Assembly (NCBI RefSeq): GCF_030412265.1
Contig: NZ_JAUHLN010000001.1
Location: 930,001 to 994,000, forward strand
Direction of reading: 5' to 3'
DNA: 64,000 nucleotides
Origin: Fictibacillus terranigra
GTDB lineage: Bacteria > Bacillota > Bacilli > Bacillales > Fictibacillaceae
Shown: positions 48,417-56,360 of the stretch, in pieces
Numbering within the stretch: the stretch's first letter is position 1
Layout: every line of letters starts with the position of its first letter
The notes under the pieces: model-generated
Told to the model about the DNA's origin: nothing
Database searches by the model: none
What the model saw: the letters and a program-made list of their open reading frames with translations, nothing else
Program-made: the position numbers and the translations under genes

Positions 48417-48728
48417 ATGAGTCATATCACAATTAAAGTTTTCGGCGGAGAACAAAAATGTGCGAGCTGCGTAAACCTCCCGACATCAAAAGAAACAGCA
48501 GAGTGGCTGGAAGCGGCCATCGCCCGAAAATTTCCCGATCAGCTTTTCCGTATAGAATACGTGGATATCTTTTCGCCGACAGAAGGGGAAAACCAAAGAT
48601 TCGCTCTTCAGATCGTGGAAGAAGACCTTTTCTATCCAGTCGTTGTAATCAACGATGAAATTGTAGCAGAAGGAAATCCAAGACTAAAAGATATTTATGA
48701 AATCATGGAGAAGCATGGCTATCAATGA
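48417..48728 (+). CDS. yuzD: YuzD-family protein (DUF1462)
   Basis: Thioredoxin-like small protein of 103 residues. ITIKVFGGEQKCASCVNLPT has CxxC in the place of a thioredoxin active site, and VVVINDEIVAEGNPRLKDI follows. Function unknown; next to yutI and yutJ as in B. subtilis. GGGGTGAG precedes the ATG. Confidence 0.88.
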   Translation: MSHITIKVFGGEQKCASCVNLPTSKETAEWLEAAIARKFPDQLFRIEYVDIFSPTEGENQRFALQIVEEDLFYPVVVINDEIVAEGNPRLKDIYEIMEKHGYQ

Positions 48729-48745
48729 TCTTTATTCGACAAAAG

Positions 48746-48788
48746 AAAAATCCATCGGGTGATAGAAGATCACTCGATGGATTTTTTT
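48746..48788. terminator. Bidirectional terminator between yuzD and yutJ
   Basis: AAAAATCCATCG...GTGAT stem pairs with ATCAC...CGATGGATTTTT, five-base loop, T7 tail. Confidence 0.85.
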
Positions 48789-48791
48789 ATT

Positions 48792-49856
48792 TTAGTTTTG
48801 ATATTTATAGAGCCAGAGGATACCAGACTTTAACAGGCGGGGAACTCGGCCGATAAGTGAAGCTCCTCCCATCGTACCAAAACCGCTCTTCTTGCCCAGG
48901 GATCCCATAACACCTTTCAGCTTGATCTCTTCAAGCTCAGGCATCGGTTCATTTCTCCATTTTTTAAGAAGAATATCTGAAATTTGTTCTGCCTGTTCCT
49001 CTGCAAGCTGTGCACTTGGAGAGAATGGCATGCTCGCACAGTCACCGACTACAAAAACATTTTCGTCGTTTGGAAGATGGTGATATTTGGTCAGTTTTAC
49101 ACGGCCTTGGGCATCTTTTTCCACATCAAGCTCACGTACGAGCTTGTTTGGCTGAATGCCGGCGGTCCAGACGATGGCATCGCATTCGATAGCGGTGTCG
49201 TGATTGTATAGCACATTTTTTTCGACGCGTGTAATATTAGAATTATTGATTACTTCAACACCATGCTGAATGAACCAGTTTTGTACATAATTGCTCAACC
49301 GCGGTTTAAAGCCATTAAGGATGATCGGTCCGCGGTCAAACAGTTTAATGTTAAGATCGGAACGGCTCTCGCGAAGCTCACTTGCAAGTTCAACACCGCT
49401 CAACCCGGCACCGACAACACCGACTACGCCGTTATGAGGCAGGTTATTCAAAACTTGATACGTCTCACGGGACTTATCCACACTCTGGATGCTGAGTGTA
49501 TATTCATCTGCACCGGGGACATTATGATATTTATCTTCACACCCTAAGCCAATGACTAATTCATCATACGTCACAGTTTCATCATCTAATAGGTGGATTT
49601 GTTTTCCGGCAAGATCAAGGCCGGTCACTTCTCCGTATTTTACCTGAAGCTGTGGATGTTCAGGGAACGGCACCCGGATATGGTGGTCGGAAATGGTTCC
49701 AGCAGCGAGCGCATAATATTCAGTTTTTAAACAATGATAAGGAAGCTTGTCGATTAAAGTAATTTGGACGTCGGATGGAAGCTCAGATGAATTGAGCAGG
49801 CGCTTCATGAGGCGCATTCCCCCATATCCTCCGCCAAGCAAAACTAGGTGTTTCAT
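48792..49856 (-). CDS. yutJ: Type II NADH dehydrogenase-like oxidoreductase YutJ
   Basis: FAD/NAD(P)-binding protein, 354 residues. FAD motif LVLLGGGYGGMRLMKRL, NAD motif VVGVVGAGLSGVELASEL and second FAD motif VFVVGDCAS. Related to NDH-2 but shorter at the C-terminus than YumB, so membrane attachment may differ; the last residues LKSGILWLYKYQN may be an amphipathic anchor. Activity is inferred. No start ambiguity: AAGAAGGGAAAC precedes ATG. Confidence 0.88.
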   Translation of the reverse strand: MKHLVLLGGGYGGMRLMKRLLNSSELPSDVQITLIDKLPYHCLKTEYYALAAGTISDHHIRVPFPEHPQLQVKYGEVTGLDLAGKQIHLLDDETVTYDELVIGLGCEDKYHNVPGADEYTLSIQSVDKSRETYQVLNNLPHNGVVGVVGAGLSGVELASELRESRSDLNIKLFDRGPIILNGFKPRLSNYVQNWFIQHGVEVINNSNITRVEKNVLYNHDTAIECDAIVWTAGIQPNKLVRELDVEKDAQGRVKLTKYHHLPNDENVFVVGDCASMPFSPSAQLAEEQAEQISDILLKKWRNEPMPELEEIKLKGVMGSLGKKSGFGTMGGASLIGRVPRLLKSGILWLYKYQN

Positions 49857-50035
49857 TGTGTTTCCCTTCTTTCTATGGCACTATGTTTACTAAAGTCATC
49901 AATAATTGCAGCAAACCAGCGTTCTTTACAGGCTTCATCGGAAGCGATTTCACATTCAAACACTTCTAAGTATAGCATTTTACTCTAATTTCTCAACCAT
50001 TTTCACGAAAAACTAAGAGTGAGAAGTGAAAGGGT

Positions 50036-50064
50036 TTGACTGTCCACTTCGGACAAGATAGGAT
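50036..50064 (+). promoter_or_regulatory. SigA promoter of yuzB with an inverted repeat in the spacer
   Basis: TTGACT (50036-50041), 17-base spacer, TAGGAT (50059-50064). TGTCC-N5-GGACA (50041-50055) fills the spacer, a possible operator. The stretch 49857-50035 shows nothing else. Confidence 0.6.
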
Positions 50065-50088
50065 AGAAAAGTAAGGCGAGGTGATAAG

Positions 50089-50325
50089 ATGAAGCCGATA
50101 ATTGAATTTTGTGTCAGCAACCTGGCCAACGGCTCACAGCGTGCACTTGAAAAATTAGAACAGGATTATGACCTTGATGTGATTGAATACGGCTGTCTCG
50201 GATATTGTGGACAGTGTGCCCGTTCTCTATTCGCTTTAGTGAACGGAGAGATTGTTCACGGAGAATCTCCGGATGAACTGGTCGGGAACGTTTATAAGTT
50301 TCTTGAAGAAAACCCAATGTTTTAA
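50089..50325 (+). CDS. yuzB: YuzB-family protein (DUF1450)
   Basis: 78-residue protein with four cysteines, [11 protein letters not shown] and [20 protein letters not shown]. The CLGYCGxC arrangement suggests a metal or cluster site related to thioredoxin-like ferredoxins, but that is inference. Start ATG follows GGCGAGGTGAT. Convergent with ribU. Confidence 0.9.
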   Translation: MKPIIEFCVSNLANGSQRALEKLEQDYDLDVIEYGCLGYCGQCARSLFALVNGEIVHGESPDELVGNVYKFLEENPMF

Positions 50326-50328
50326 ATA

Positions 50329-50367
50329 AAAAAAACTGGCTCATCACTGGGCCAGTTTCTTATTTTT
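50329..50367. terminator. Bidirectional terminator between yuzB and ribU
   Basis: AAACTGGC/GCCAGTTT stem, A-rich upstream and T-rich downstream; overlaps the ribU stop. Confidence 0.75.
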
Positions 50368-50941
50368 ATGAATGCTGATATTGTCTGTTCAGCCAAGGCT
50401 GAATCCTAGTATATAACACAATGAACAGAAGGGTGATAAGCAAACCCTTGATCACATTGAAAGGTGCAATCCCTACTAAGATCAGGTTCATCATCGCCTC
50501 ACCGGACATTTGCGGCGAGTTAAGGAACCAGGTGTAGGCGGGAAGGATGAGCACGTAATTCAATACTCCCATGGCTAGGGTCATTAAAACCGTTCCACTG
50601 ACCAAGCCTGCGGATAAGCCTTTTGTTGTACGGTATTTGCGGAAGAAGTAGGAGACTGGAATAATGAAGATCGTTCCGGCGATAAAATTCGCCAGTTCTC
50701 CAACCGGTACACCAGTCAGGTTGCCGACCATTCCGTAATGAAGAAAGTTCTTAATGGCTTCAACCGCAATCCCTGCAAGCGGTCCAAATACGATCGCTGC
50801 AAGAAGCGCAGGAACTTCGCTGAAGTCGATTTGAAGAAAGGACGGAAGACCCGGAAACGGAAAATCCAATAACTGTAATACGTACGCAATGCTGCTTAGC
50901 ATGGAAACAGCCACCATCTTATAAACTTTTCCCTTTTGCAT
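50366..50941 (-). CDS. ribU: Riboflavin ECF transporter S component RibU
   Basis: Membrane protein of 191 residues with about six hydrophobic segments. The family pattern LLDFPFPGLPSFLQIDFSEV and GPLAGIAVEAIKNFLHY are those of RibU/YpaA. Takes up riboflavin together with the shared EcfAAT module encoded elsewhere. ATG 50941 follows AGGAGAG at 8 bases; an earlier in-frame reading to 50980 includes that site. Controlled by the FMN riboswitch upstream. Confidence 0.95.
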   Translation of the reverse strand: MQKGKVYKMVAVSMLSSIAYVLQLLDFPFPGLPSFLQIDFSEVPALLAAIVFGPLAGIAVEAIKNFLHYGMVGNLTGVPVGELANFIAGTIFIIPVSYFFRKYRTTKGLSAGLVSGTVLMTLAMGVLNYVLILPAYTWFLNSPQMSGEAMMNLILVGIAPFNVIKGLLITLLFIVLYTRIQPWLNRQYQHS

Positions 50942-51002
50942 GTTGAAATCTCTCCTTTGTTGCGCCATCTCTGATTTCAAATGCAGTGCACCCCTGCCAA
51001 CA

Positions 51003-51035
51003 TGATAAAACCCTTAGCTTAATTAAAGCTAAGGG
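51003..51035 (-). terminator. FMN-riboswitch terminator of ribU
   Basis: On the minus strand CCCTTAGCTT pairs with AAGCTAAGGG and is followed by TTTTATC, between the aptamer and ribU. Confidence 0.85.
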
Positions 51036-51160
51036 AGAGTGTCAGGCATCACGAAAGAAACATTTAAAGGAATAGCACGTCCTTTGAATGCTGTTGAGCG
51101 AGGGCTCAGTCATTTTACAATAGACCTCTTTATTGTAAAAGAACTGAACGATGCACCGTC

Positions 51161-51427
51161 ATCTTCTCCCATCCAGACTTTACTGTCGGCTCTGGAATTA
51201 CACCAGATCAGCAGACAAGAAGCGCGAAACGTTGTCTAGCTTTAAACGCCTAAAGCCCCACGTCACTTTACTCCCGCCAAAAAACAAAAAGGCGTTTTAA
51301 TGGTCAGTGGGTTCCAGTGCTTGTCGGCTGTAAGCGATGCGTTTCAGCTCTTCTTATGAGCTCACGGGCTGATGAAGAGGGAATCTTCAAATACCGCCGG
51401 TCGGGAATTTCACCCTGCCCCGAAGAT
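51161..51427 (-). promoter_or_regulatory. FMN riboswitch (RFN element) with a very long variable arm
   Basis: On the minus strand the 5' block GGGGCAGGGTGAAATTCCCG, then ACCGGCGGTA and AGCCCGTGAGC, and the 3' block TGGTGTAATTCCAGAGCCGA, then CAGTAAAGTCTGGATGGGAG are all present; P1 is ATCTTC/GAAGAT. About 145 bases (51213-51357) separate AGCCCGTGAGC from the 3' block, where usual elements have a short stem. Confidence 0.95.
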
Positions 51428-51631
51428 GGATCGCTATTTTTTTGTAGAATACATTGCTTATTATACTGTATAAAAAGGAATTTGGGAACTGTTTTGACTT
51501 ACAAAAGTTTAGTTGCTTTCTGAAAAAGAAAAAGATTATGACCGGAAAAGAATGGGTAAAAGAAATAACACAGCTTTTTGGCCATCTGGTATACAATAGG
51601 TGAGGAGATGATAAACACAAGGAGGGGAACC

Positions 51632-51892
51632 CTGGCTTTTGCAACAAAAACGCCAGTCGATATGCTGACATTTGGGAATTCTTGGCCATACGATAAAATG
51701 ATGGACGATATTTATATAAATGAATGCCCGTTCTGCGGCAAATCAAATGTGCTGACAACCTTTTCTGAAGAGAAGCTGAACAGTGCGAAAGAGGGCATCA
51801 AGCAGCTCTTGGTTATGCCATGCTGCCACAGCAAGCTGACGATCTTAAACGCAGATGATGATTACTTCTGGACTGAGGAAAAGTTAAGATAA
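51632..51892 (+). CDS. Small zinc-ribbon-like protein with apparent CTG start
   Basis: Frame of 86 codons: TPVDMLTFGNSWPYDKMMDD, NECPFCGKSNVL and QLLVMPCCHSKLTIL. CPFC and CC give a possible zinc knuckle. A strong AAGGAGGGG (51619-51627) lies 4 bases before CTG 51632 (6 from its GGAGG core), while the in-frame ATG 51608 has its site in contact with it. Homologs not recognised. A terminator covers its stop, supporting expression. Confidence 0.65.
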   Translation: MAFATKTPVDMLTFGNSWPYDKMMDDIYINECPFCGKSNVLTTFSEEKLNSAKEGIKQLLVMPCCHSKLTILNADDDYFWTEEKLR

Positions 51893-51922
51893 AAGCTGCC
51901 GGGTATGTCCGGCAGCTTTGTG
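51892..51922. terminator. Terminator between the zinc-ribbon gene and mqnE
   Basis: AAAGCTGCCGG/CCGGCAGCTTT stem with six-base loop; short T tails on both strands. Confidence 0.7.
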
Positions 51923-51923
51923 T

Positions 51924-53018
51924 CTAATATTCTTTAATAATGTTGTAGAAGGTATCACGTTCTACAGGTTTTTTATTGGCTGTTTTAATTAAATGAACCA
52001 GTTCTTTACGGGTGATGCCTTGTGAAGTAAGAGCACCCACAGAGTGAGAAATTCTTTCCTCGATCAATGTTCCATGAATGTCATCTGCTCCAAATGTTAA
52101 TGCCATTTGTGTTAATTGGACGCCGATGTTGATCCAGTATGCTTTGACGTGGTCAAAATTATCCAGCATCAAGCGGCTGATCGCGATGGTTCGCATGTCA
52201 TCAAATGCTGATGTTCGGCGCATAAGCCCCATGGAAGCTGTTCTTGGCTGCATCGCAAGCGGAATAAACACCATAAATCCGTTGGTTTGATCCTGAAGCT
52301 TGCGAACCCTGTCCATATGGATAAGGCGTTCTTCTTTCGTTTCAATTGAACCGTACAGCATGGTTGCATGCGTGCGAAGTCCAAGGCCGTGAGCGATCTC
52401 ATGTGCTTCGAGCCATTGATCGGTGGAAGCTTTGTCCGGACTCATCTTTTCACGGTAGCGTTCTGTCAGAATTTCTGCTCCGCCACCAGGCATGGTATCC
52501 AAGCCTGCTTTCACAAGCTCTTCAAGTACTTCCTTCATTGATAAACCGGATAATCGGGCGAAGAATTCAATCTCTGCTCCAGTATAAGCTTTGACAGCTG
52601 CATTTGGATAATGTTTTTTTAGTGCACGAATGGTGTCCAGATAGTAATCAAAAGGCACTTCATTATTATGGCCTCCGACGATGTGAAACTCACGGATATT
52701 ATCATTCCAGCGTTTTTCTACATACTCAAGCAGCTGTTCTTCGTTCATCGTATAAGCGCCTTCTTCACCAGGCTTTCGTTTGAAACCGCAGAAACTGCAT
52801 GTTGCCTCACATACGTTAGTCGGGTTAATGTACATATTTTCAATAAAATAAACATTATCTCCGTTTTTCCGGGCATTTACTTCATTCGCCAATTGAGCGA
52901 CCCCTAGAATATCGTTGGTTTCGTATAAAAACAGTCCATCCTCAATGGAAAGACGTTCACCGTTACGGACTTTTTCAGCAATGTCATAAATTTTTGTTTC
53001 TTGTGTAATGATCGCCAT
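51924..53018 (-). CDS. mqnE: Aminofutalosine synthase MqnE
   Basis: Radical SAM enzyme of the futalosine pathway to menaquinone; joins the carboxyvinyl product of MqnA to an adenosyl radical. 364 residues. The cluster motif CEATCSFC (Cys70, 74, 77) lies in MYINPTNVCEATCSFCGFKR, with MPGGGAEILTERYREKMSPD and THATMLYGSIET as family blocks that also occur in MqnC and CofH, but the flanking INPTNVC context is that of MqnE. No other mqn gene is in the window. The 5' side holds no other clear signal. Confidence 0.9.
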   Translation of the reverse strand: MAIITQETKIYDIAEKVRNGERLSIEDGLFLYETNDILGVAQLANEVNARKNGDNVYFIENMYINPTNVCEATCSFCGFKRKPGEEGAYTMNEEQLLEYVEKRWNDNIREFHIVGGHNNEVPFDYYLDTIRALKKHYPNAAVKAYTGAEIEFFARLSGLSMKEVLEELVKAGLDTMPGGGAEILTERYREKMSPDKASTDQWLEAHEIAHGLGLRTHATMLYGSIETKEERLIHMDRVRKLQDQTNGFMVFIPLAMQPRTASMGLMRRTSAFDDMRTIAISRLMLDNFDHVKAYWINIGVQLTQMALTFGADDIHGTLIEERISHSVGALTSQGITRKELVHLIKTANKKPVERDTFYNIIKEY

Positions 53019-53367
53019 TACTTTTCCCCCGTTCTAAATAATATGTATATACGATCTATTGTGCAGGAATGGATCCTGCGAAATCAAACTTTTTGATTGA
53101 TGCCTTTATCTTGAGCGGACTTTTTTTACTAAAGAATACGCAGTCTATTATACGCTCATTTGTTTGGAAGGACAAGGAAGGTACAATTTACCTTCTATAT
53201 CACATTTGTGTAACAAAAATTAATTTTTTTTTACTTTTCAAAGATAATCAAGACAAAATGATAAAAATATAGCAGAATACATAATGTTGAACGTCTGATA
53301 TTGTAAAAATATTGAATATAAAGTAGAATAATGGAACCACCAGGTTTTGAACCAGGGAGTGTTACAC
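53019..53367. other. Intergenic stretch between mqnE and the Spo0E-like gene
   Basis: Divergent promoter region without a gene. A small hairpin GCAGG/CCTGC (about 53070-53086) lies in the mqnE leader, and a CACA-TT-TGTG palindrome near 53203. A/T-rich, no strong -35/-10 pair picked. Confidence 0.4.
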
Positions 53368-53553
53368 GTGACCAATACCGCTGATTGCGAACGGCTGAAC
53401 CATTATAATGAGCAGATCGAAGTGCTCCGCGAAAAGATGATTCAGACAGCCGGCCTATTTGGACTGAATCATCCGGAAGTGTTAAGCTATAGCCGTAAAA
53501 TTGATGAAACCCATAACCTTATACTGAAGATTGAAAGAGATAAGTCATTTTAA
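53368..53553 (+). CDS. Spo0E-family aspartyl-phosphate phosphatase
   Basis: 61-residue helical-hairpin protein. LREKMIQTAGLFGLNHPEVL followed by YSRKIDETHNLI has the length and pattern of Spo0E-like phosphatases, whose SxxxD signature is here YSRKID. These enzymes dephosphorylate Spo0A-P and restrain sporulation. Start is GTG 53368 with GGGAGTG 6 bases upstream. Confidence 0.8.
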   Translation: MTNTADCERLNHYNEQIEVLREKMIQTAGLFGLNHPEVLSYSRKIDETHNLILKIERDKSF

Positions 53554-53636
53554 AGGGCAGGCTGAAACCTTGAGAGTTTGGCGCTGCCCCTGTATAATAA
53601 AGTAATAAAACCTTCAATGAAGGAGAGTGCAGAGAG

Positions 53637-53993
53637 ATGATCGTAAACTTTACAGATGCCGCAGTAGGCAGAATTAAAGAGATGCTTGCAGCAGAGGAAG
53701 AAACAGGACTTTTCCTTCGTGTCGGAGTTAAAGGCGGAGGATGCAGCGGCCTTTCATACGGCATGGGATTTGATAAAGAAACCCAAAGCAACGATCACCA
53801 AGAGGAGATTAACGGCCTTAAGATTGTTGTGGATGATGAAAGTGCCAAGATTTTAAATGGTACAACTGTTGATTTTAAACAGAACATGATGGGCGGAGGA
53901 TTCACGATTAACAATCCGAACGCGATTGCTTCTTGCGGATGCGGTTCTTCCTTTAAAACAGCAACTAATGCTGGAACTCCAGAAGAGTGCTAA
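53637..53993 (+). CDS. yutM: A-type iron-sulfur carrier (HesB/IscA/SufA family) YutM
   Basis: 118-residue A-type carrier. Cysteines in VKGGGCSGLSYGMGF and SCGCGSSF are the three conserved cluster ligands. SufA of B. subtilis (YutM) has the same length. It would accept clusters from SufBCD and deliver them. AAGGAGAG precedes the ATG. Followed by a strong terminator. Confidence 0.94.
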   Translation: MIVNFTDAAVGRIKEMLAAEEETGLFLRVGVKGGGCSGLSYGMGFDKETQSNDHQEEINGLKIVVDDESAKILNGTTVDFKQNMMGGGFTINNPNAIASCGCGSSFKTATNAGTPEEC

Positions 53994-54000
53994 TACAATC

Positions 54001-54048
54001 AAAAAAACCTCCCTGCTTGCCGATTCTGGCTGGCAGGGAGGTTTTTTT
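54001..54048 (+). terminator. Terminator after yutM
   Basis: AAAAACCTCCCTGC pairs with GCAGGGAGGTTTTT; 15-base loop region; T8 tail. Confidence 0.88.
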
Positions 54049-54123
54049 TGCAATATTTACGGTTTTACAGAATATGTTTATACCACTTGATCAATCATCC
54101 TGTAGAGGGAGAGAAGAGTGGAG

Positions 54124-54285
54124 ATGATGAACCGTCACGCGCAACGCTTGGGAATCATGCTGTCATGGCTGCTGGCCAGCCTTTCTGTATTGCTCGTATT
54201 TGCAGCTGGATTTGTTTTCGGTGGATGGCCCGGTCTCCTGATGATCACTGTGCTGTGGCTCTTTCTCTACCGAAGTGTGTCATAA
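54124..54285 (+). CDS. Very small two-helix membrane protein
   Basis: 53 residues: a short basic N-terminus (MMNRHAQRLG), then hydrophobic segments IMLSWLLASLSVLLVFAAGF and LLMITVLWLFLY separated by a GGWPG turn. GTGGAG lies close to the ATG. The next gene starts directly after its stop, so they are co-translated. No family recognised. Confidence 0.6.
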   Translation: MMNRHAQRLGIMLSWLLASLSVLLVFAAGFVFGGWPGLLMITVLWLFLYRSVS

Positions 54286-54552
54286 ATGAAATATGTCATT
54301 GAAGTACGCAGACAATCTAAGGGAAGGCCAGGGCTAACTGTCGAAATCGAATTCAATACGAGGGAAGAAGCAGAAGCTTACCTGCAAAAGACCTATGAAG
54401 ATTACGTTAAAGGGCAGGAATCAACGGTGGATTACGAAGTGGCAGTGATCAATGAACAGCAATTTCAAAATGAGATATTAATAAGGAAACGAAATGAAAA
54501 AGGAAAAAAGGTGTTTAGCCTGCTGCTAACCACCTTCATAAAAGAATATTAA
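54286..54552 (+). CDS. Small conserved-looking protein, unknown
   Basis: 88 residues: MKYVIEVRRQSKGRPGLTVE, then EAYLQKTYEDYVKGQESTVD and a basic end. The first 60 look like a small alpha/beta domain. It starts right after the stop of the small membrane gene, with no gap. The DNA near its end can form a hairpin GGTGTTTAGC/GCTAACCACC. No family recognised. Confidence 0.6.
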   Translation: MKYVIEVRRQSKGRPGLTVEIEFNTREEAEAYLQKTYEDYVKGQESTVDYEVAVINEQQFQNEILIRKRNEKGKKVFSLLLTTFIKEY

Positions 54553-54710
54553 TTCCCCAGATAAAGAAGAAAGATCAGTCCGATCAAATCACTCACGATT
54601 GATAATCCCATCATGACCCATTTTCTTCTGCCGGTATTCCGGCTGCTTGCCATCATTAATCCGGTTCCAAGTATAAAGCATGCGATGCCAATGATGATAT
54701 ATATGTTCAT
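54549..54710 (-). CDS. Very small membrane protein on the opposite strand
   Basis: 53 residues in two hydrophobic segments (MNIYIIIGIACFILGTGLMM and IVSDLIGLIFLLYLGN) joined by a basic turn SSRNTGRRKW. AAGGAG lies 7 bases before the ATG, so it is probably real. Its stop overlaps the end of the convergent gene by 4 bases. No family recognised. Confidence 0.6.
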   Translation of the reverse strand: MNIYIIIGIACFILGTGLMMASSRNTGRRKWVMMGLSIVSDLIGLIFLLYLGN

Positions 54711-54735
54711 CGTTAATCTCCTTATTTATGTACGA

Positions 54736-54766
54736 AAAAACCCGGTGTGCCGACACCGGGTCAAAT
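54736..54766 (-). terminator. Terminator of the 56-residue gene on the minus strand
   Basis: On the minus strand GACCCGGTGTCGGCACACCGGGTTTTTTCG: ACCCGGTGT/ACACCGGGT stem with T6 tail. Confidence 0.8.
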
Positions 54767-54840
54767 TTATGGGTTTATGAGCAGCTCTTGTCTGCTAAAC
54801 CAATTGTATCACATATCATACAGCTAATCCAAGAACCACT

Positions 54841-55011
54841 TTATTCCAGCGAGTCTTCGAGCTTTATTAATAGCTGCTTAAGCTCGGGCAGCGATTCCCG
54901 GACATTTTCAAGAAAGGACTCATCGGTAATGTGGAGGGAACTGGCTTTACGATGAAGTTCCTGAAGCAGTTCGGCAGTATATAGCTCGTCTTCCGTCCAT
55001 TGGCGGTTCAT
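54841..55011 (-). CDS. Small helical protein, unknown
   Basis: 56 residues: MNRQWTEDELYTAELLQELH, HITDESFLENVRESLPELKQ and a leucine-rich end (LLIKLEDSLE). All-helical and acidic. AAGGAGG lies 10-11 bases before the ATG, and a terminator ends its transcript. Lies downstream of yumC on the same strand with a 37-base gap, so the two may be co-transcribed. Not recognised. Confidence 0.6.
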   Translation of the reverse strand: MNRQWTEDELYTAELLQELHRKASSLHITDESFLENVRESLPELKQLLIKLEDSLE

Positions 55012-55048
55012 AAAACTTTATTCCTCCTTCGCGTCCCGCACTTTTTCA

Positions 55049-56029
55049 TTAGAATAGGCTGGTGCTGTGCTGAGGCTGGGTTTTCGCTTTAGGATCAATA
55101 TAAGTCTTCGCGTTGTTGACAGCGGTTGGAGCCTCTCCGAATCCTGCAGCAATCAGTTTGACTTTTCCATCGTAAGAACAAATATCTCCTGCCGCATAGA
55201 TCCCCTTCACGTTCGTTTCCATTCGAGAGTTCACGATTATCGAATTTCGTTCAATATCAAGTCCCCAGTTCTTAATCGGTCCTAGAGAAGATACAAATCC
55301 ATAATTGACAATGACAGCATCCACGTCGATTTTTTCTTGCTCCTCACCATTTTCCAGAATCACATGGGTAATCTTTTCACCGTCATTTGCAAGCTCTTTA
55401 ATCTGATACGGAGTTTTAATTTGTACATTGGAATTCAGCAATTGTTCGACACTGTGTTCGTGTGCCCGGAATTTAGGGCGCCTGTGAGTAAGTGTGACTT
55501 CTTCAGCGATTGGCTCCAGCATGAGTGACCAATCCACCGCAGAGTCTCCTCCGCCTGCGACTAAAACTTTTTTGCCTTCAAAGGCTTGAAGATCATTCAC
55601 GAAATAATGAAGATTTTTTCCTTCAAAAGCTTTCGCCTCATCGAGCTCCAGACGTCTTGGCTGAAACGCACCGACACCTGCAGTAATGATCACCGCTTTG
55701 GAATAATGCTTATCTTTATCTGTTGTCAGTTCAAAATGCTGTTCTTTTTTCTCAACGCTTTGAACGGATTCTTCGAGTACAATTTCCGGATTGAACTGCT
55801 CTGCCTGGACTTTTAGATTGTTCACAAGATCCTGGGCAAGCACCTTCGGGAACCCGGCTACATCATATATATATTTTTCTGGATATAATGCAGCGAGCTG
55901 TCCTCCGAGCTGTGGCATGCTTTCAATGATTTTTACTTTCATTTGGCGCATTCCGCCATAGAATGCTGCAAACAATCCTGTCGGACCTCCGCCAATTATC
56001 GTAATATCATACAGATTTTCTTCTGTCAT
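55049..56029 (-). CDS. yumC: Ferredoxin/flavodoxin-NADP reductase YumC
   Basis: Thioredoxin-reductase-like flavoprotein, 326 residues, but without the CxxC of TrxB, as in YumC-type ferredoxin-NADP reductases. FAD motif [23 protein letters not shown] motif [26 protein letters not shown] and FAD motif [16 protein letters not shown]. Reduces ferredoxin or flavodoxin with NADPH; likely electron donor to radical SAM enzymes such as LipA and MqnE (inference). TATAAT in reverse sits near 56065 as a -10. Confidence 0.95.
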   Translation of the reverse strand: MTEENLYDITIIGGGPTGLFAAFYGGMRQMKVKIIESMPQLGGQLAALYPEKYIYDVAGFPKVLAQDLVNNLKVQAEQFNPEIVLEESVQSVEKKEQHFELTTDKDKHYSKAVIITAGVGAFQPRRLELDEAKAFEGKNLHYFVNDLQAFEGKKVLVAGGGDSAVDWSLMLEPIAEEVTLTHRRPKFRAHEHSVEQLLNSNVQIKTPYQIKELANDGEKITHVILENGEEQEKIDVDAVIVNYGFVSSLGPIKNWGLDIERNSIIVNSRMETNVKGIYAAGDICSYDGKVKLIAAGFGEAPTAVNNAKTYIDPKAKTQPQHSTSLF

Positions 56030-56273
56030 ACTTCCACCCCCGAGAATATTATCATTCTCCCTCCATTATAGTAAGAATGAGAGGGAAAGGAAAGGATAAT
56101 ACAAACAATGTGATTTCATGGCCGATGCTGGACCTAGAGGGTGTATTGTCTATGTCAAGGGTTTATCGCTTTTTTTCAAAAAACGGTTGAAATATAAGAA
56201 GAAAAGGACTAAGATGAAATAGGAAAAAACATGGGGAAATTGTGACAGTTTTCGTCTTTATTTTTGTCCTACT

Positions 56274-56291
56274 ACGTGAAATACGTCACAA
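56274..56291 (+). promoter_or_regulatory. Candidate Rex box upstream of yumB
   Basis: ACGTGAAATACGTCACAA matches 14 of 18 positions of the Rex consensus TTGTGAAATATTTCACAA. A second half-site TTGTGACA is near 56240. It lies 70 bases before the yumB start. The rest of 56030-56273 shows only the minus-strand -10 of yumC. Confidence 0.6.
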
Positions 56292-56360
56292 ACTTTTTGT
56301 CTATCATATTTCCTTATTGGTTAGGTCAAACTATAAAAAATCTGAACTGGAAGTGATCAT

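Noticed and set aside
51039-51523. Plus-strand frames of 66 and 68 codons over the ribU leader
   Set aside because: They are the antisense reading of the FMN riboswitch and its terminator.
51517-51531. CodY-like motif TTTCTGAAAA upstream of the zinc-knuckle gene
   Set aside because: Only about 10 of 15 positions match the CodY consensus.
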